A stretch of DNA of 64,000 bases from Bacteroidota bacterium (GCA_013112545.1 JABFGJ010000006.1:1-64000), one strand, 5' to 3'. Counted from the stretch's first letter, positions 38,131 to 47,169 are shown. The notes: a model not told the origin generated them from the sequence alone. A program made the numbers and translations.

Positions 38131-38928
38131 TCCCGCTCCGCATGGATTTGCAATCCTGCGGCAAACTTAGAAACGAAATTGTATTTTTATAACACTGAGT
38201 TGCAATAAAAGTGAAAGAGTTGTTGTGTTTCGACTACCGGCTCTGCTGAGTTAATCGAAGAACTCAACATGACAACTCTACCCTGCTCAACATATAAACT
38301 CAATTTCGCAATTGATAATTATTAATTAAACATTGGTATTTATCAATTCCCTGATTAATATTTCCCCGCTCCGCATGGATTTGCAATCCTGCGGCAAACT
38401 TAGAAACGAAATTGTATTTTTATAACACTAAGGTTGCAATAAAAGTGAAAGAGTTGTTGTGTTTCGACTACCGGCTCTGCTGTGTTAATCGAAGAACTCA
38501 ACATGACAACTCTACCCTGCTCAACATGCAAACTCAATTTCCCCGCTCCGCATGGATTTGCAATCCTGCGGCAAACTTAGAAACGAAATTGTATTTTTAT
38601 AACACTAAGGTTGCAATAAAAGTAAAAGAGTTGTAATGTATCGACTACCGCTCAACAAGCAAACTCAATTTCGCAATTGATAATTATTAATTAAACATTG
38701 GTATTTATCAATTCCCTGATTAATATTTCCCCGCTCCGCATGGATTTGCAATCCTGCGGCAAACTTAGAAACAAAATTGTATTTTTATAACACTAAGGTT
38801 GCAATAAAAGTGAAAGAGTTGTAATGTATCGACTACCGCTCAACATGCAAACTCAATTTCGCAAATGTTAATTACTAATTAAACATTAGTAATTATCAAT
38901 TCTCAGATTAGTAATTCACATTGTTTTT
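38131..38928. repeat. Four tandem modular repeats, about 180-230 bp each
   Basis: Units begin with the CCGCTCC core at 38133, 38366, 38543 and 38731 and run to about 38928. Each contains the palindromic core, a constant stretch (aaacttagaaacgaaattg... to ...gcaataaaagtgaaagagtt) and two optional modules. Module A (ccggctctgctg...ctaccctgc) is present in units 1 and 2 only. Module B (cgcaattgataatt...atcaattccctgatt, itself an inverted repeat) is present in units 1 and 3, in diverged form in unit 4, and absent from unit 2. No open reading frame of substance is conserved between units. Confidence 0.85.
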
Positions 38929-39741
38929 TTACCAGCTGCCACCTGCGCCGCCGCCGCCGAAACTACCGCCGCCAAATCCACCGAAGCCGCCACCACCCCC
39001 CCCTCCGAAACCGCCAAAGCCGCCTCTTCCTGATGTGAAATTATTATAATGTCCTCGATGGCTATTATTCATTGAGCCCATCAACATTAATGCAGCCCAC
39101 AAACCCAAATTGTTTTGCGCTCCATACGCTTTGGCTCTTCTTATGGTGCCAAGAAACATCACTAAAATAAAAAATCCGATAAACAAAAACGGCAGAATTG
39201 GAACGGATCCACCTCTGCCTTTTTTATTGTACTGCTCGGCGGAATATTCTCCACCAGTTATTTCAATCACCGTTTGAACTCCATTGTCTATTCCACCAAA
39301 ATAATCGTTGTTTTTAAATCGGGGAATCATTTCATTCTCAACTATCCTTTTGGCAATGGCATCTGGCAAAACCCCTTCTAAACCATAGCCAGGAGCTATA
39401 AATACTTCGCCTCGTTCATTGCCCACTTTCGGTTTCAACAAGATTACTATTCCATTGTTAAACTCCTTGTTACCAATGCCCCATGTCTCCCCTATTTCGT
39501 AGGCAAACTGTGCTTTATCATATCCGCAAAGACTGTTTACGGTTATTATAGCAATTTGAGTTGAAGTAGTGTCGTTAAAACCGACCAATTTACTTTCTAA
39601 GTAATTACTTTCTTGCGCAGAAAACACTTGAGCAAAATCATTAACTAAGCGTTGTTTGCTCGGCTTTTTTGGAAAACAATCGTCTTGCGCAAAAAGTCCA
39701 AAAGAAAAGAGAATTAAGGAAAGTAAAATTAATTTTTTCAT
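38929..39741 (-). CDS. TPM-domain membrane protein with Gly-rich tail
   Basis: A 270-aa protein: signal peptide (LILLSLILFSFGLFAQ), a periplasmic TPM domain (LVNDFAQVFSAQESNYLE, TVNSLCGYDKAQFAYEIG, GNEREVFIAPGYGLEG-like), one membrane helix near residue 185 (PILPFLFIGFFILVMFLG) and a tail of Gly/Phe/Ser repeats that ends GGSW. This is the YgcG-like protein of the LemA-TPM-TPM cluster. The tail's low complexity is normal for the family. It follows the other TPM gene by 3 nt. Confidence 0.87.
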   Translation of the reverse strand: MKKLILLSLILFSFGLFAQDDCFPKKPSKQRLVNDFAQVFSAQESNYLESKLVGFNDTTSTQIAIITVNSLCGYDKAQFAYEIGETWGIGNKEFNNGIVILLKPKVGNERGEVFIAPGYGLEGVLPDAIAKRIVENEMIPRFKNNDYFGGIDNGVQTVIEITGGEYSAEQYNKKGRGGSVPILPFLFIGFFILVMFLGTIRRAKAYGAQNNLGLWAALMLMGSMNNSHRGHYNNFTSGRGGFGGFGGGGGGGFGGFGGGSFGGGGAGGSW

Positions 39742-39744
39742 AAG

Positions 39745-40182
39745 CTAATTATCTCCAAATGAAATATCATCTGAAAGTTCATTAATGTCGTTTTTTTGAA
39801 AAGGGAAATGTTCGCTTAAAGCTTTTCCTGCGGCCTTCACACCTTCTGATAAACCCAATGCAAACTCGCCTTGTTTAAAGTAATTTAACATCAGCGATGA
39901 GATTTCATCCCAAAAACCCTTAGGAACTTTTAAGTTTATGCCAACATCGCCAAGTATTGCAAATTGTTTGTCTTTAATAGCCAAATAAAACAAAACTCCA
40001 TTTCGGAGTTCTGTTTCGTGTAAATCTAACTTTTCAAAAATATAAGCTGCACGGTCAAGCGCATCTTCCTTGCAATGGTTTTCTATGTGAACTTTAATTT
40101 CTCCCGAAGTGTTTTTTTCGGCTTCTTGTATGGCCGCTCGAACCGTATTCTGTTCTATTTCTGTAAAAACTGTTTTAGCCAT
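39745..40182 (-). CDS. Stand-alone TPM-domain protein
   Basis: A 145-aa soluble protein with a single TPM domain: AAIQEAEKNTSGEIKVHIE, an acidic loop, LHETELRNGVLFYLAIKDKQFAILGD and FALGLSEGVKAAGKAL. There is no signal peptide. It is the cytoplasmic TPM protein of the conserved lemA-TPM-TPM operon, 3 nt downstream of lemA. The molecular role of the cluster is not established. Confidence 0.87.
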   Translation of the reverse strand: MAKTVFTEIEQNTVRAAIQEAEKNTSGEIKVHIENHCKEDALDRAAYIFEKLDLHETELRNGVLFYLAIKDKQFAILGDVGINLKVPKGFWDEISSLMLNYFKQGEFALGLSEGVKAAGKALSEHFPFQKNDINELSDDISFGDN

Positions 40183-40185
40183 TTT

Positions 40186-40776
40186 TTAAAATTCTACTTC
40201 CGGTGCATTTTCTGAACCAGCATCTGCTTCAAAATATCCTTTTTTGTCAAAATCAAACCAATTGGCGTACAAAACTCTAGGGAATTGTTTGATGTAAGTA
40301 TTGTAATCTTTTACAATGGTGTTGAATTTTTGACGCTCTACACTAATTCGGTTTTCAGTTCCTTCCAATTGGGCTTGCAATTCCAAAAAGTTTTGATTGG
40401 CTTTTAAGTCAGGGTAACGCTCAAAAGTAGCCAACAACCTGGACAATGAACCACTCAATTGACTTTGTGCAGCTTGAAACTTTGCCATATTTTCAGGAGT
40501 TAATTCATCTGCACTAATCGTTAATGATGTTGCCTTAGATCTAGCTTCCGTTACTTCCACAAAAGTTGACTTTTCGAATTCGGCATACCCTTTTACTGTA
40601 TTTACCAAGTTTGGAATCAGATCTGCTCTTCGCTGATAAACTGATTCTACTTGTGCCCAAGCACCTTCAACGGCTTCATTTTTAGAAACCATCGAGTTAT
40701 AGCTGTTTTTGATGTTGAAGCCTATGGCTAAAATCAACACCAGTATTACACCACCAATAATTAAATTCTTTTTCAT
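40186..40776 (-). CDS. lemA: LemA family protein
   Basis: A 196-aa protein with an N-terminal membrane segment (LIIGGVILVLILAIGF) and the LemA helical domain (SYNSMVSKNEAVEGAWAQVE, YQRRADLIPNLVNTVKGYA, ENRISVERQKFNTIVKDYN). The outer part probably faces the periplasm. First gene of the lemA-TPM-TPM operon. The htpG terminator lies 17 nt upstream, so it has its own promoter. Confidence 0.93.
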   Translation of the reverse strand: MKKNLIIGGVILVLILAIGFNIKNSYNSMVSKNEAVEGAWAQVESVYQRRADLIPNLVNTVKGYAEFEKSTFVEVTEARSKATSLTISADELTPENMAKFQAAQSQLSGSLSRLLATFERYPDLKANQNFLELQAQLEGTENRISVERQKFNTIVKDYNTYIKQFPRVLYANWFDFDKKGYFEADAGSENAPEVEF

Positions 40777-40792
40777 TTTTTTAGTTTTAAAA

Positions 40793-40832
40793 AAAGACCG
40801 GACACTGAGCGAAGTCGAAGTGCCCGGTCTTT
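40793..40832 (-). terminator. Terminator of htpG formed by a dispersed repeat
   Basis: AAAGACCGG (40793-40801) and CCGGTCTTT (40824-40832) form a 9-bp stem; the inside contains CACTGAGCGAAGTCGAAGTG, a sequence type found repeatedly in Bacteroidota spacers, with CACT/AGTG extending the pairing. It lies 8 nt after the htpG stop. Confidence 0.7.
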
Positions 40833-40840
40833 CAATTTAT

Positions 40841-42745
40841 TTAAATAAGCTCCACACTTCGTTTGATAAACTTACTCAATTCTTCGCCTTTTAATAGGTT
40901 TTGAGAAAGTAAAGCTAAATCTGTCGCTTGTTTTGCCATGTCTTTTTGCTTGGCCTCATCTTTTTCTGTTAAAATTCTAGAAATCAATGGGTGATTTGAA
41001 TTCACGGCCAAATTATACATGTCAGGCATATTTCCCATGCCCATCATTCCTCCGCCACCAAGCGCACTCATGTCTTTCATTCTTCGCATAAATTCTGCTT
41101 GAGTAATGGTCATCGGCTGATCTTTTTCACTTAGACTGACAAAGTTCACCGTGAAAGTTTCATTGGGAATTGCGCTTTCAATAATTGGCTTCAATGTTTT
41201 CTCGTCGTCTTCTGTCAGCTTTGAAGGAATTTCTTCATCTTTTTTAATCAACTGGTCTATAGTATCACCATCAACTCGAGTGAAAGTATGGTTGTTATCC
41301 ATTTGCTCTAACTTACCAACTAAATGTGAAGAAAGCGGAGTATCCATCACCAATACATCGTAACCTTTGTCGTTTGCTGCAGCAATATAACTGTATTGGG
41401 TATCAACATTTGAAGAGTATAAGAAAACAACTTTACTGTCTTTATCTGTTTGATTAACTTCAATTTTCGTTTTGTATTCATCCATGGTGAAATATTCGCC
41501 TTTGGTGTTTTTATACAAAGTGAATTTCTTTGCTTTTTCAGCAAATTTTTCATCCGAAAGAATTCCATATTCTATGAAAATTTTGATGTCATCCCATTTT
41601 GCTTCAAATGCTTTTCTATCTTCTTTAAACAATTCATGTAGTTTATCGGCAACTTTTTTAGAAATGTAATTTGAAATTTTCTTCACATTTCCATCGCTTT
41701 GCAAATAAGAACGAGAGACGTTCAATGGAATGTCTGGTGAATCGATAACTCCGTGCAACAAAGTCAAGAAGTCTGGCACTATTCCTTCTACAGAATCTGT
41801 AACAAACACTTGATTGCTATACAATTGAATTTTATCTTTTTGTACTTCTAAGTTTCTTTTCAACTTTGGGAAATACAAAATACCAGTCAAATTAAACGGA
41901 TAATCTACATTTAAATGAATGTGAAATAAGGACTCTTCGAAATTCATCGGATATAATTCTCGATAGAAATTTTTATAGTCATCATCGCTTAAATCTGCTG
42001 GTGCTTTGGTCCAAGCTGGAGTTGGATTGTTGATGATGTTATCAACTTTTATCTTTCTATGCGGCTCAGTTGTTTCTTTGCCGTCTTTGTCTTTTGTTTT
42101 TTTCGGAGTAAATTCAGGATCGTTGATTTCTTTCGTACCAAATTTAATAGGCACAGCCATAAACTTACAATACTTATTTAAAAGCTCCTTTATTTTATGC
42201 TCTTTCAGGTAATCTTTAGCATCTTCTGAAATGTGTAAAACAATATCAGTCCCTCTCTCTTTGCGAGTATCATTTTCCTCTAAGCTAAAATTTGGACTTC
42301 CATCACATTCCCATTTTACGGCCTTACTACCTTCTAAATACGATTTAGAAAATATTTCAACTTTATCGGCAACCATAAATGAAGAATAAAAACCCAAACC
42401 AAAGTGGCCAATTACGCTTGCTTTGTCTTTGTACTTTTCTACAAATTCTTCGGCTCCTGAAAATGCAATTTGATTGATGTACTTCTCTACTTCTTCTCCG
42501 GTCATTCCAATGCCTCGATCAGAAAAGGTTAGCGTTTTTGCTTTTTCATCAATTATAATTTCCATTTGAGTTTCGCCAATATCGCCTTTTACTTCGCCAA
42601 TATTGCTCAAGGTTTTTAGTTTTTGAGTTGCGTCAACTGCATTAGAAACTAACTCTCTTAAAAAGATTTCTTGATCAGAATATAAAAACTTTTTGATAAT
42701 TGGAAAGATGTTCTCCGTTTGAACATTAATCTGTCCTTTTGCCAT
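40841..42745 (-). CDS. htpG: Molecular chaperone HtpG (Hsp90)
   Basis: A 634-aa Hsp90: ATP-binding N-domain with FLRELVSNAVDATQKL, DRGIGMTGEE and GHFGLGFYSSFMVAD, a charged linker region at about 215-235, middle domain with PLNVSRSYLQ, and C-terminal dimerisation domain. The C-terminus has a Gly/Met-rich stretch (MSALGGGGMMGMGNMPDMYN) that is common in Bacteroidota HtpG. It refolds proteins with DnaK. It is monocistronic with its own terminator. Confidence 0.96.
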   Translation of the reverse strand: MAKGQINVQTENIFPIIKKFLYSDQEIFLRELVSNAVDATQKLKTLSNIGEVKGDIGETQMEIIIDEKAKTLTFSDRGIGMTGEEVEKYINQIAFSGAEEFVEKYKDKASVIGHFGLGFYSSFMVADKVEIFSKSYLEGSKAVKWECDGSPNFSLEENDTRKERGTDIVLHISEDAKDYLKEHKIKELLNKYCKFMAVPIKFGTKEINDPEFTPKKTKDKDGKETTEPHRKIKVDNIINNPTPAWTKAPADLSDDDYKNFYRELYPMNFEESLFHIHLNVDYPFNLTGILYFPKLKRNLEVQKDKIQLYSNQVFVTDSVEGIVPDFLTLLHGVIDSPDIPLNVSRSYLQSDGNVKKISNYISKKVADKLHELFKEDRKAFEAKWDDIKIFIEYGILSDEKFAEKAKKFTLYKNTKGEYFTMDEYKTKIEVNQTDKDSKVVFLYSSNVDTQYSYIAAANDKGYDVLVMDTPLSSHLVGKLEQMDNNHTFTRVDGDTIDQLIKKDEEIPSKLTEDDEKTLKPIIESAIPNETFTVNFVSLSEKDQPMTITQAEFMRRMKDMSALGGGGMMGMGNMPDMYNLAVNSNHPLISRILTEKDEAKQKDMAKQATDLALLSQNLLKGEELSKFIKRSVELI

Positions 42746-43042
42746 GATATATTTATTTTTTAGGTTAATTATTTTCGGTTTAGGCTGTTTTCAAAGGATA
42801 TGCCATTGGGTTTGGGGTGACATTTTGTCCATGCTTCGACTTTCCTCCTCTGCGGACAAGTCGCTCAACATGACAAATAGAAATTTCTCAATGCTTATCT
42901 AAAAAGCAAAATTTTACTCCACTCGAAAAGTCAAAACTTGCAAAAGGGTGTAGCCAATAGGAATTTACAACTGTATGAATGCAAAATCAGAAACTAATTT
43001 TTTTTTGACATTTGTATAAATTACATTTGAAAAAAATCCCTT
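42746..43042. other. Spacer with dispersed repeat
   Basis: This spacer between htpG and the pterin dehydratase holds, at about 42828-42885, tttgtccatgcttcgactt and aagtcgctcaacatgacaaa, which pair in part (CGACTT/AAGTCG). The ctcaacatgaca string is shared with the tandem repeats at 38.2-38.5 kb, a dispersed repeat. A -7 element TACATTTG lies at 43022-43029. Confidence 0.55.
43022..43029 (+). promoter_or_regulatory. -7 element upstream of the pterin dehydratase
   Basis: TACATTTG is an exact TAnnTTTG, 13 nt before the ATG at 43043. TTTG occurs 14 nt upstream of it, which is too close for the usual 19-nt spacing. Confidence 0.45.
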
Positions 43043-43288
43043 ATGGAAAATTGGAAGGAAGTAAACCATTCACTAAATGCAAGTTTCAAGTTTGAAAGCT
43101 TTATAGCTGCATGGGGGTTTATGAATCAAGTTGCATTGATTGCTGAAAAAATGAACCACCATCCTAATTGGTCTAATAGCTATAATCAAGTTCATATCTC
43201 TTTGAGTACACATGATGCTGATGACACCGTAACTTGGAAAGATTGGGAATTGGCAGAAAAGATTACGAACCTTCTTAAAAACAAGTAA
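43043..43288 (+). CDS. 4a-hydroxytetrahydrobiopterin dehydratase (PCD/DCoH)
   Basis: An 81-aa protein with the PCD motif: AEKMNHHPNWSNSYNQVHI (active-site His pair and Trp), LSTHDADDTVTWKD, and the C-terminal helix. It recycles the hydroxylated pterin formed by aromatic amino acid hydroxylases. It is a little shorter than the usual 90-110 aa, missing part of the N-terminal strand. No hydroxylase gene is nearby. Confidence 0.87.
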   Translation: MENWKEVNHSLNASFKFESFIAAWGFMNQVALIAEKMNHHPNWSNSYNQVHISLSTHDADDTVTWKDWELAEKITNLLKNK

Positions 43289-43305
43289 TCTCCTTTTTGG
43301 TATTT

Positions 43306-44709
43306 ATGAACAAAACTCATTTAAAGCGAATTTTCTCCGACATACGTTTATGGATAGTCTTCTTTTTTGCTATTCGATTGCTTGGTATTAGCAATGCTCC
43401 TTTAGAAGCTGGGCATAATTGGAGGCAATCGCTTACAAATATGATTACTAGAAATTTTGTGCAAGGTAGAGCTAACATATTTTATCCACAAATAGATATG
43501 GCTGGCGAAAAAACTGGCATTATCGGTTCTGAGTTCCCCATTTTTAATTACCTCACTTATCTATTTTCTAGCCTTTTAGAATACAGCCATTGGCATGGGC
43601 GATTAATTAATTTATTAGTCACTTCTTTAGGGCTTTATTTTTTCTATAAACTCATTAGCCAGCTCTTCAAAAAAGAAACAGCTTTTGCGTCAACGATAGT
43701 TTTGGCTGTTTCTATTTGGTATGGCTTTGGCAGAAAAATAATGCCAGATACGTTCAGCGTTTCATTGGTAATTATTGGTTTGTGGTATGCCTATCTCTAT
43801 TTGAAAAATGGCAAAACAGTCCAACTCCTAGCCTTTTTCATTTTAATCACTTTAGGCATGTTGAGTAAAATTCCCGCATTGAGTTTGATGGGTGTTTTGG
43901 CTTTAGTTCCATTTTTATCTACTGTTCCTAATGCTAGAAAATTATTTCTTTTAACTGCTTCGGGAATTTCGATAGGCCTTGTATTTTGCTGGTATTTTTA
44001 TTGGGTTCCTCATTTATTAAGCACTTACCATTATCAATTGTATTTTCCAAAAAGCTTTATGGATGGTTTGTTAGAAATAAAACCCTTAATTCCGGAACTG
44101 TTAGAGAAATTCTATTTTAGTGCCTTTCATTCTTATCTCGCTTTTGCTTGTTTTTTAGTCGGGATTTATTTTTTCTGGAAAGAAAAACTACCCTATTATC
44201 GATATGGATTTGCAATTATTACCCTGTTGTTTGTAGCTTTTATATTTAAAACTGGCTCAGTATTTCCACTTCACAATTATTACATCATTCCATTTGTTCC
44301 TGTTATGGCCTTGTTTGCAGGTATTGCTATTGCCAAACTACCCAAACCATATTATGGAATAATCTTAAGCATCATTGCCATTGAAGCAATTGCCAATCAA
44401 CAGCATGCTCAGTTTATTTCGGAAAATGTCAATTATAAACTAACACTGGAGCAGCTTGCAGATTCTAGCATCGCAAAGGATGAACTGATTATAATAAATG
44501 GTGGACCTTCGCCACAGTCCATTTATTTTGCAAACCGTAAAGGTTGGACCATTGAGAATGAAAAATTAGTTGAAGCAAATTACATCGACTCATTAGTCGA
44601 ATTGGGTGCTAAAAAATTAATCATTGACAAACATTTAATCGATCAGTTTTCTCCCGATTATGAATTGCTGCTTGACAACGAAGATTATCAGATTTATAAT
44701 TTAAACTAA
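43306..44709 (+). CDS. GT-C-type membrane glycosyltransferase
   Basis: A 467-aa protein with about ten membrane helices. Its first loop, GHNWRQSLTNMITRNF, corresponds to HAWTQSDRLALAMNF of the protein at 32088-34067, so the two are likely distant paralogues. A conserved acidic position in GT-C enzymes would be expected here; this copy has Glu (residue E in 'LEAGHNW') ahead of it. The start is placed at ATG 43306 instead of TTG 43297. Donor and acceptor are unknown. Confidence 0.65.
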   Translation: MNKTHLKRIFSDIRLWIVFFFAIRLLGISNAPLEAGHNWRQSLTNMITRNFVQGRANIFYPQIDMAGEKTGIIGSEFPIFNYLTYLFSSLLEYSHWHGRLINLLVTSLGLYFFYKLISQLFKKETAFASTIVLAVSIWYGFGRKIMPDTFSVSLVIIGLWYAYLYLKNGKTVQLLAFFILITLGMLSKIPALSLMGVLALVPFLSTVPNARKLFLLTASGISIGLVFCWYFYWVPHLLSTYHYQLYFPKSFMDGLLEIKPLIPELLEKFYFSAFHSYLAFACFLVGIYFFWKEKLPYYRYGFAIITLLFVAFIFKTGSVFPLHNYYIIPFVPVMALFAGIAIAKLPKPYYGIILSIIAIEAIANQQHAQFISENVNYKLTLEQLADSSIAKDELIIINGGPSPQSIYFANRKGWTIENEKLVEANYIDSLVELGAKKLIIDKHLIDQFSPDYELLLDNEDYQIYNLN

Positions 44710-44714
44710 ACGCT

Positions 44715-45281
44715 TTGCATTCTCATTATATGCTCCATAAACCTTTTGGCTATTTAAGTCAGTTTGCCAATAATGGCCCTAAAAAAGGCAAGAAAAAGCT
44801 ATTGGGAGAATTGTATGATTTTGCAGCAGGAACAATGGCGATTGGCCGCTTAGATGAAAAATCGGAAGGATTATTATTGCTGACCACAGATGGCAAAATG
44901 AGTGAACTAATTCGGAGTCAAAAAATTGAAAAAGAATATGTTGTGCAAGTGGATGGCATAATCAGCGATAGCGCAATAGCCGAAATGAGAAAAGGAGTTG
45001 AAATTGGATTTGAAGGAAAAAAATATCAAACACTTCCTTGTCTGGTAAAGGCCATTCCAGACCCACAATTTCCTTTAAGAACACAAAAAATAAGAGATGC
45101 TAAACATGGTCCAACTTCTTGGATTTCTGTCATACTTACAGAAGGAAAATTTAGGCAAGTACGCAAAATGACAGCCGCAGTAGGTTATCCAACCCTGCGA
45201 CTAATTCGAGTTCGCATAGGAAATCATCATCTCGAAAATTTGAAGGTTGGCGAAGTAAAGAAGGTTGATTGGGTTGTGTGA
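44715..45281 (+). CDS. Pseudouridine synthase, RluE/RsuA type
   Basis: A 188-aa RsuA-family enzyme with no S4 domain. It has HKPFGYLSQF, the catalytic Asp motif GRLDEKSEGLLLLTTDG and LTEGKFRQVRKMTAAVGYPTLRLIRVRIG. It modifies 23S rRNA or tRNA U; RluE is the closest type. TTG 44715 keeps the first strand (HYMLHKPFG) whole; ATG 44730 would start directly at LHKPFG and is the alternative. The gene lies 5 nt after the GT-C gene. Confidence 0.87.
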   Translation: MHSHYMLHKPFGYLSQFANNGPKKGKKKLLGELYDFAAGTMAIGRLDEKSEGLLLLTTDGKMSELIRSQKIEKEYVVQVDGIISDSAIAEMRKGVEIGFEGKKYQTLPCLVKAIPDPQFPLRTQKIRDAKHGPTSWISVILTEGKFRQVRKMTAAVGYPTLRLIRVRIGNHHLENLKVGEVKKVDWVV

Positions 45282-45365
45282 GATTGAAATAAAAAGGGAT
45301 TAATTTGATTTAAAACACAGTTTAAGTTGTATTTTTAAAAAAAAATTACATATCAAGCGACTAAA

Positions 45366-46625
45366 ATGGTTTTAGAAATAAAAATTAGCAACTTCAGATC
45401 AATTCGAGATGAAGTAATATTAGACTTGAGAGCAGGAAACATTAGTACTGAAAAATCAAAAAAACTATCCAGTAATTTATTCCAATTTAATGAAATCGAT
45501 GTTTTAAAAACTGTTGCTTTATATGGTCCAAATGCTTCTGGAAAAAGTAATATTATAAAAGCAATACGGTTTTTTCACCATCTCATTTTTGAATCACACA
45601 ACTTCAATCAAAACGTTGAGTTTAATTGTCGTCCTTTTAAGTTCGATGATTATTTAAATAAGCCCTCTACATACTCCATTCGATTTGTTGCTGAAAACAT
45701 AGAGTATCTATATTCATTTTCGATGAATAAAAATGGGATTTTGACAGAAAAATTACATCATTACCCAAATGGGAAAAAAGCAAAAGTATTTACTAGGAAT
45801 GAACGTAAATCCGATGACAAAAGAGAAATATATAGCTTTGGTACTTCAGTGATTAAACGCCCATACGACGTTGCAGAAAGCACTTCGGATAAGACTCTTT
45901 TTATATCGCGCGCAAGCCAGATGGATAGAGAAATTCCAAAAATAATTTTCAACTATTTTCATCGTCAATTTATTTTAAATTATCACTTGTATTCTGTAAA
46001 GCATATAAGCGGTTTGTTGAACTCATTTAAACCTCAACTACTTGAGGGCTTGCAGTTAGCCGATAGCGATATAATCGACTTTACGTTTAAATTAAATAAA
46101 CAAAAAGGAAGAAGTTTTACCATTGATTTTCCTACCGAAGAATATGGATTTACTGATAATGAAACGGAAGAATTAGAAATTAAAACCTTTCATCGCTCTT
46201 CTCCTGATGTTGCTTTTGATTTTGCCAATGAAGAGTCTTTAGGTACTCAAAAGTTATTTTTTATTTTACTTACAATTATAGATGTTGTGACAAACAACAA
46301 AGTGCTATTAATCGATGAAATTGAAGATAGTTTGCACTTTAAAATCATTGAATACATTATTACTATTTTTAATCAAGGAGATAAAGCACAATTAATTTTT
46401 TCAACACACAATACCCGTTTATTGGACTTTGATAAATTTAGAAAAGACCAAATTTGGTTTGTGAATAAAAAAGAGAATGGAGCATCCGACCTTTATTCTT
46501 TATATGACTACAACGAATTTAGAGATACTTTGGATTTAGAAAAAGCTTATTTACAAGGTCGATTTGACTCGGTGCCAATTGTGAGCGAACCCGCCATAAT
46601 CTATCGAAAAAAAATAGATGGGTAG
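45366..46625 (+). CDS. RloA-like AAA ATPase of a two-gene defence-type module
   Basis: A 419-aa AAA_21/OLD-type ATPase: IKISNFRSIRDEVILDLRAG (the SMC-like N-terminus), Walker A GPNASGKSN (54-62), the signature-like ESLGTQKLFFIL, Walker B VLLIDEIEDSLH and IFSTHNTRLLDF. It is a complete head domain without a long coiled coil. It pairs with an RloB gene that overlaps its last 8 nt. RloA/RloB were first noted next to restriction loci, and the pair resembles AbiL (AbiLi/AbiLii). The ATPase is expected to sense infection or damage and to gate its partner. Confidence 0.8.
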   Translation: MVLEIKISNFRSIRDEVILDLRAGNISTEKSKKLSSNLFQFNEIDVLKTVALYGPNASGKSNIIKAIRFFHHLIFESHNFNQNVEFNCRPFKFDDYLNKPSTYSIRFVAENIEYLYSFSMNKNGILTEKLHHYPNGKKAKVFTRNERKSDDKREIYSFGTSVIKRPYDVAESTSDKTLFISRASQMDREIPKIIFNYFHRQFILNYHLYSVKHISGLLNSFKPQLLEGLQLADSDIIDFTFKLNKQKGRSFTIDFPTEEYGFTDNETEELEIKTFHRSSPDVAFDFANEESLGTQKLFFILLTIIDVVTNNKVLLIDEIEDSLHFKIIEYIITIFNQGDKAQLIFSTHNTRLLDFDKFRKDQIWFVNKKENGASDLYSLYDYNEFRDTLDLEKAYLQGRFDSVPIVSEPAIIYRKKIDG

Positions 46626-47169
46626 AACTAGAAGAAAACCAAAAGGGAAAAAGATAAATCCCACTTTCTTTGTGTTTTGTGAAGGCAAAACAGAGGTAGC
46701 CTATGTTCACTTTTTGAAGAAAAAGTATCGAGTTTCTTCCATTCAAATCCATGCTGCTGAAAAAGGCAATAATATTTCCAAGAATTATATTGAAAACTAT
46801 AAGCAGGACAAATTTACAGCAGAAAATGATCTTGATTTTTTAATGTATGATTTAGATGCTCCGAAAATGCTTGAGCGCTTATCAGCAATACCAAATGCAA
46901 TTTTGCTTGTATCAAACCCATGTATCGAGTTGTGGTTTATACTGCATTATAAAAACCAAGTAACCGCAATAGACTCAAAGTCCTGCTTTCGTGAAGTGAA
47001 AACCCAATGTAATAGTTATGAAAAAGGAACAATAAGTTCAGAATTGTTTAATGCTCTCACAAATCTGGAAGCAGAAGCAATTGCTAAAGCTAAACAGCAA
47101 GAAGCTTTCAAAAATCCAAGCTCTACTATATACTTATTACTTGAAAAACTGCAAGATTTTAATTTGTAA
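46618..47169 (+). CDS. RloB-like protein (TOPRIM-like), partner of the AAA ATPase
   Basis: A 183-aa protein with a basic N-terminus (MGRTRRKPKGKK), the acidic motif FFVFCEGKTEVAYV (Glu22 and Glu26), DLDFLMYDLDAPK and LVSNPCIELWFILHYKN. This set is characteristic of the RloB family, whose acidic residues form a nuclease/primase-like TOPRIM site. It is translationally coupled to the ATPase by an 8-nt overlap. Inferred role: nuclease or tRNA-acting effector in an abortive response. It is predicted to be a complete protein. Confidence 0.8.
   Translation: MGRTRRKPKGKKINPTFFVFCEGKTEVAYVHFLKKKYRVSSIQIHAAEKGNNISKNYIENYKQDKFTAENDLDFLMYDLDAPKMLERLSAIPNAILLVSNPCIELWFILHYKNQVTAIDSKSCFREVKTQCNSYEKGTISSELFNALTNLEAEAIAKAKQQEAFKNPSSTIYLLLEKLQDFNL

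Noticed and set aside
38412-38636. A 74-codon open frame in the tandem repeat region
   Set aside because: It spans a repeat boundary, begins and ends with the same repeated residues (YFYNTKVAIKVKEL) and is not conserved in the other units; it is a by-product of the repeats.
38131-38928. CRISPR array
   Set aside because: Units are about 180-230 bp with variable modules rather than short direct repeats with unique spacers, and no cas gene is present.
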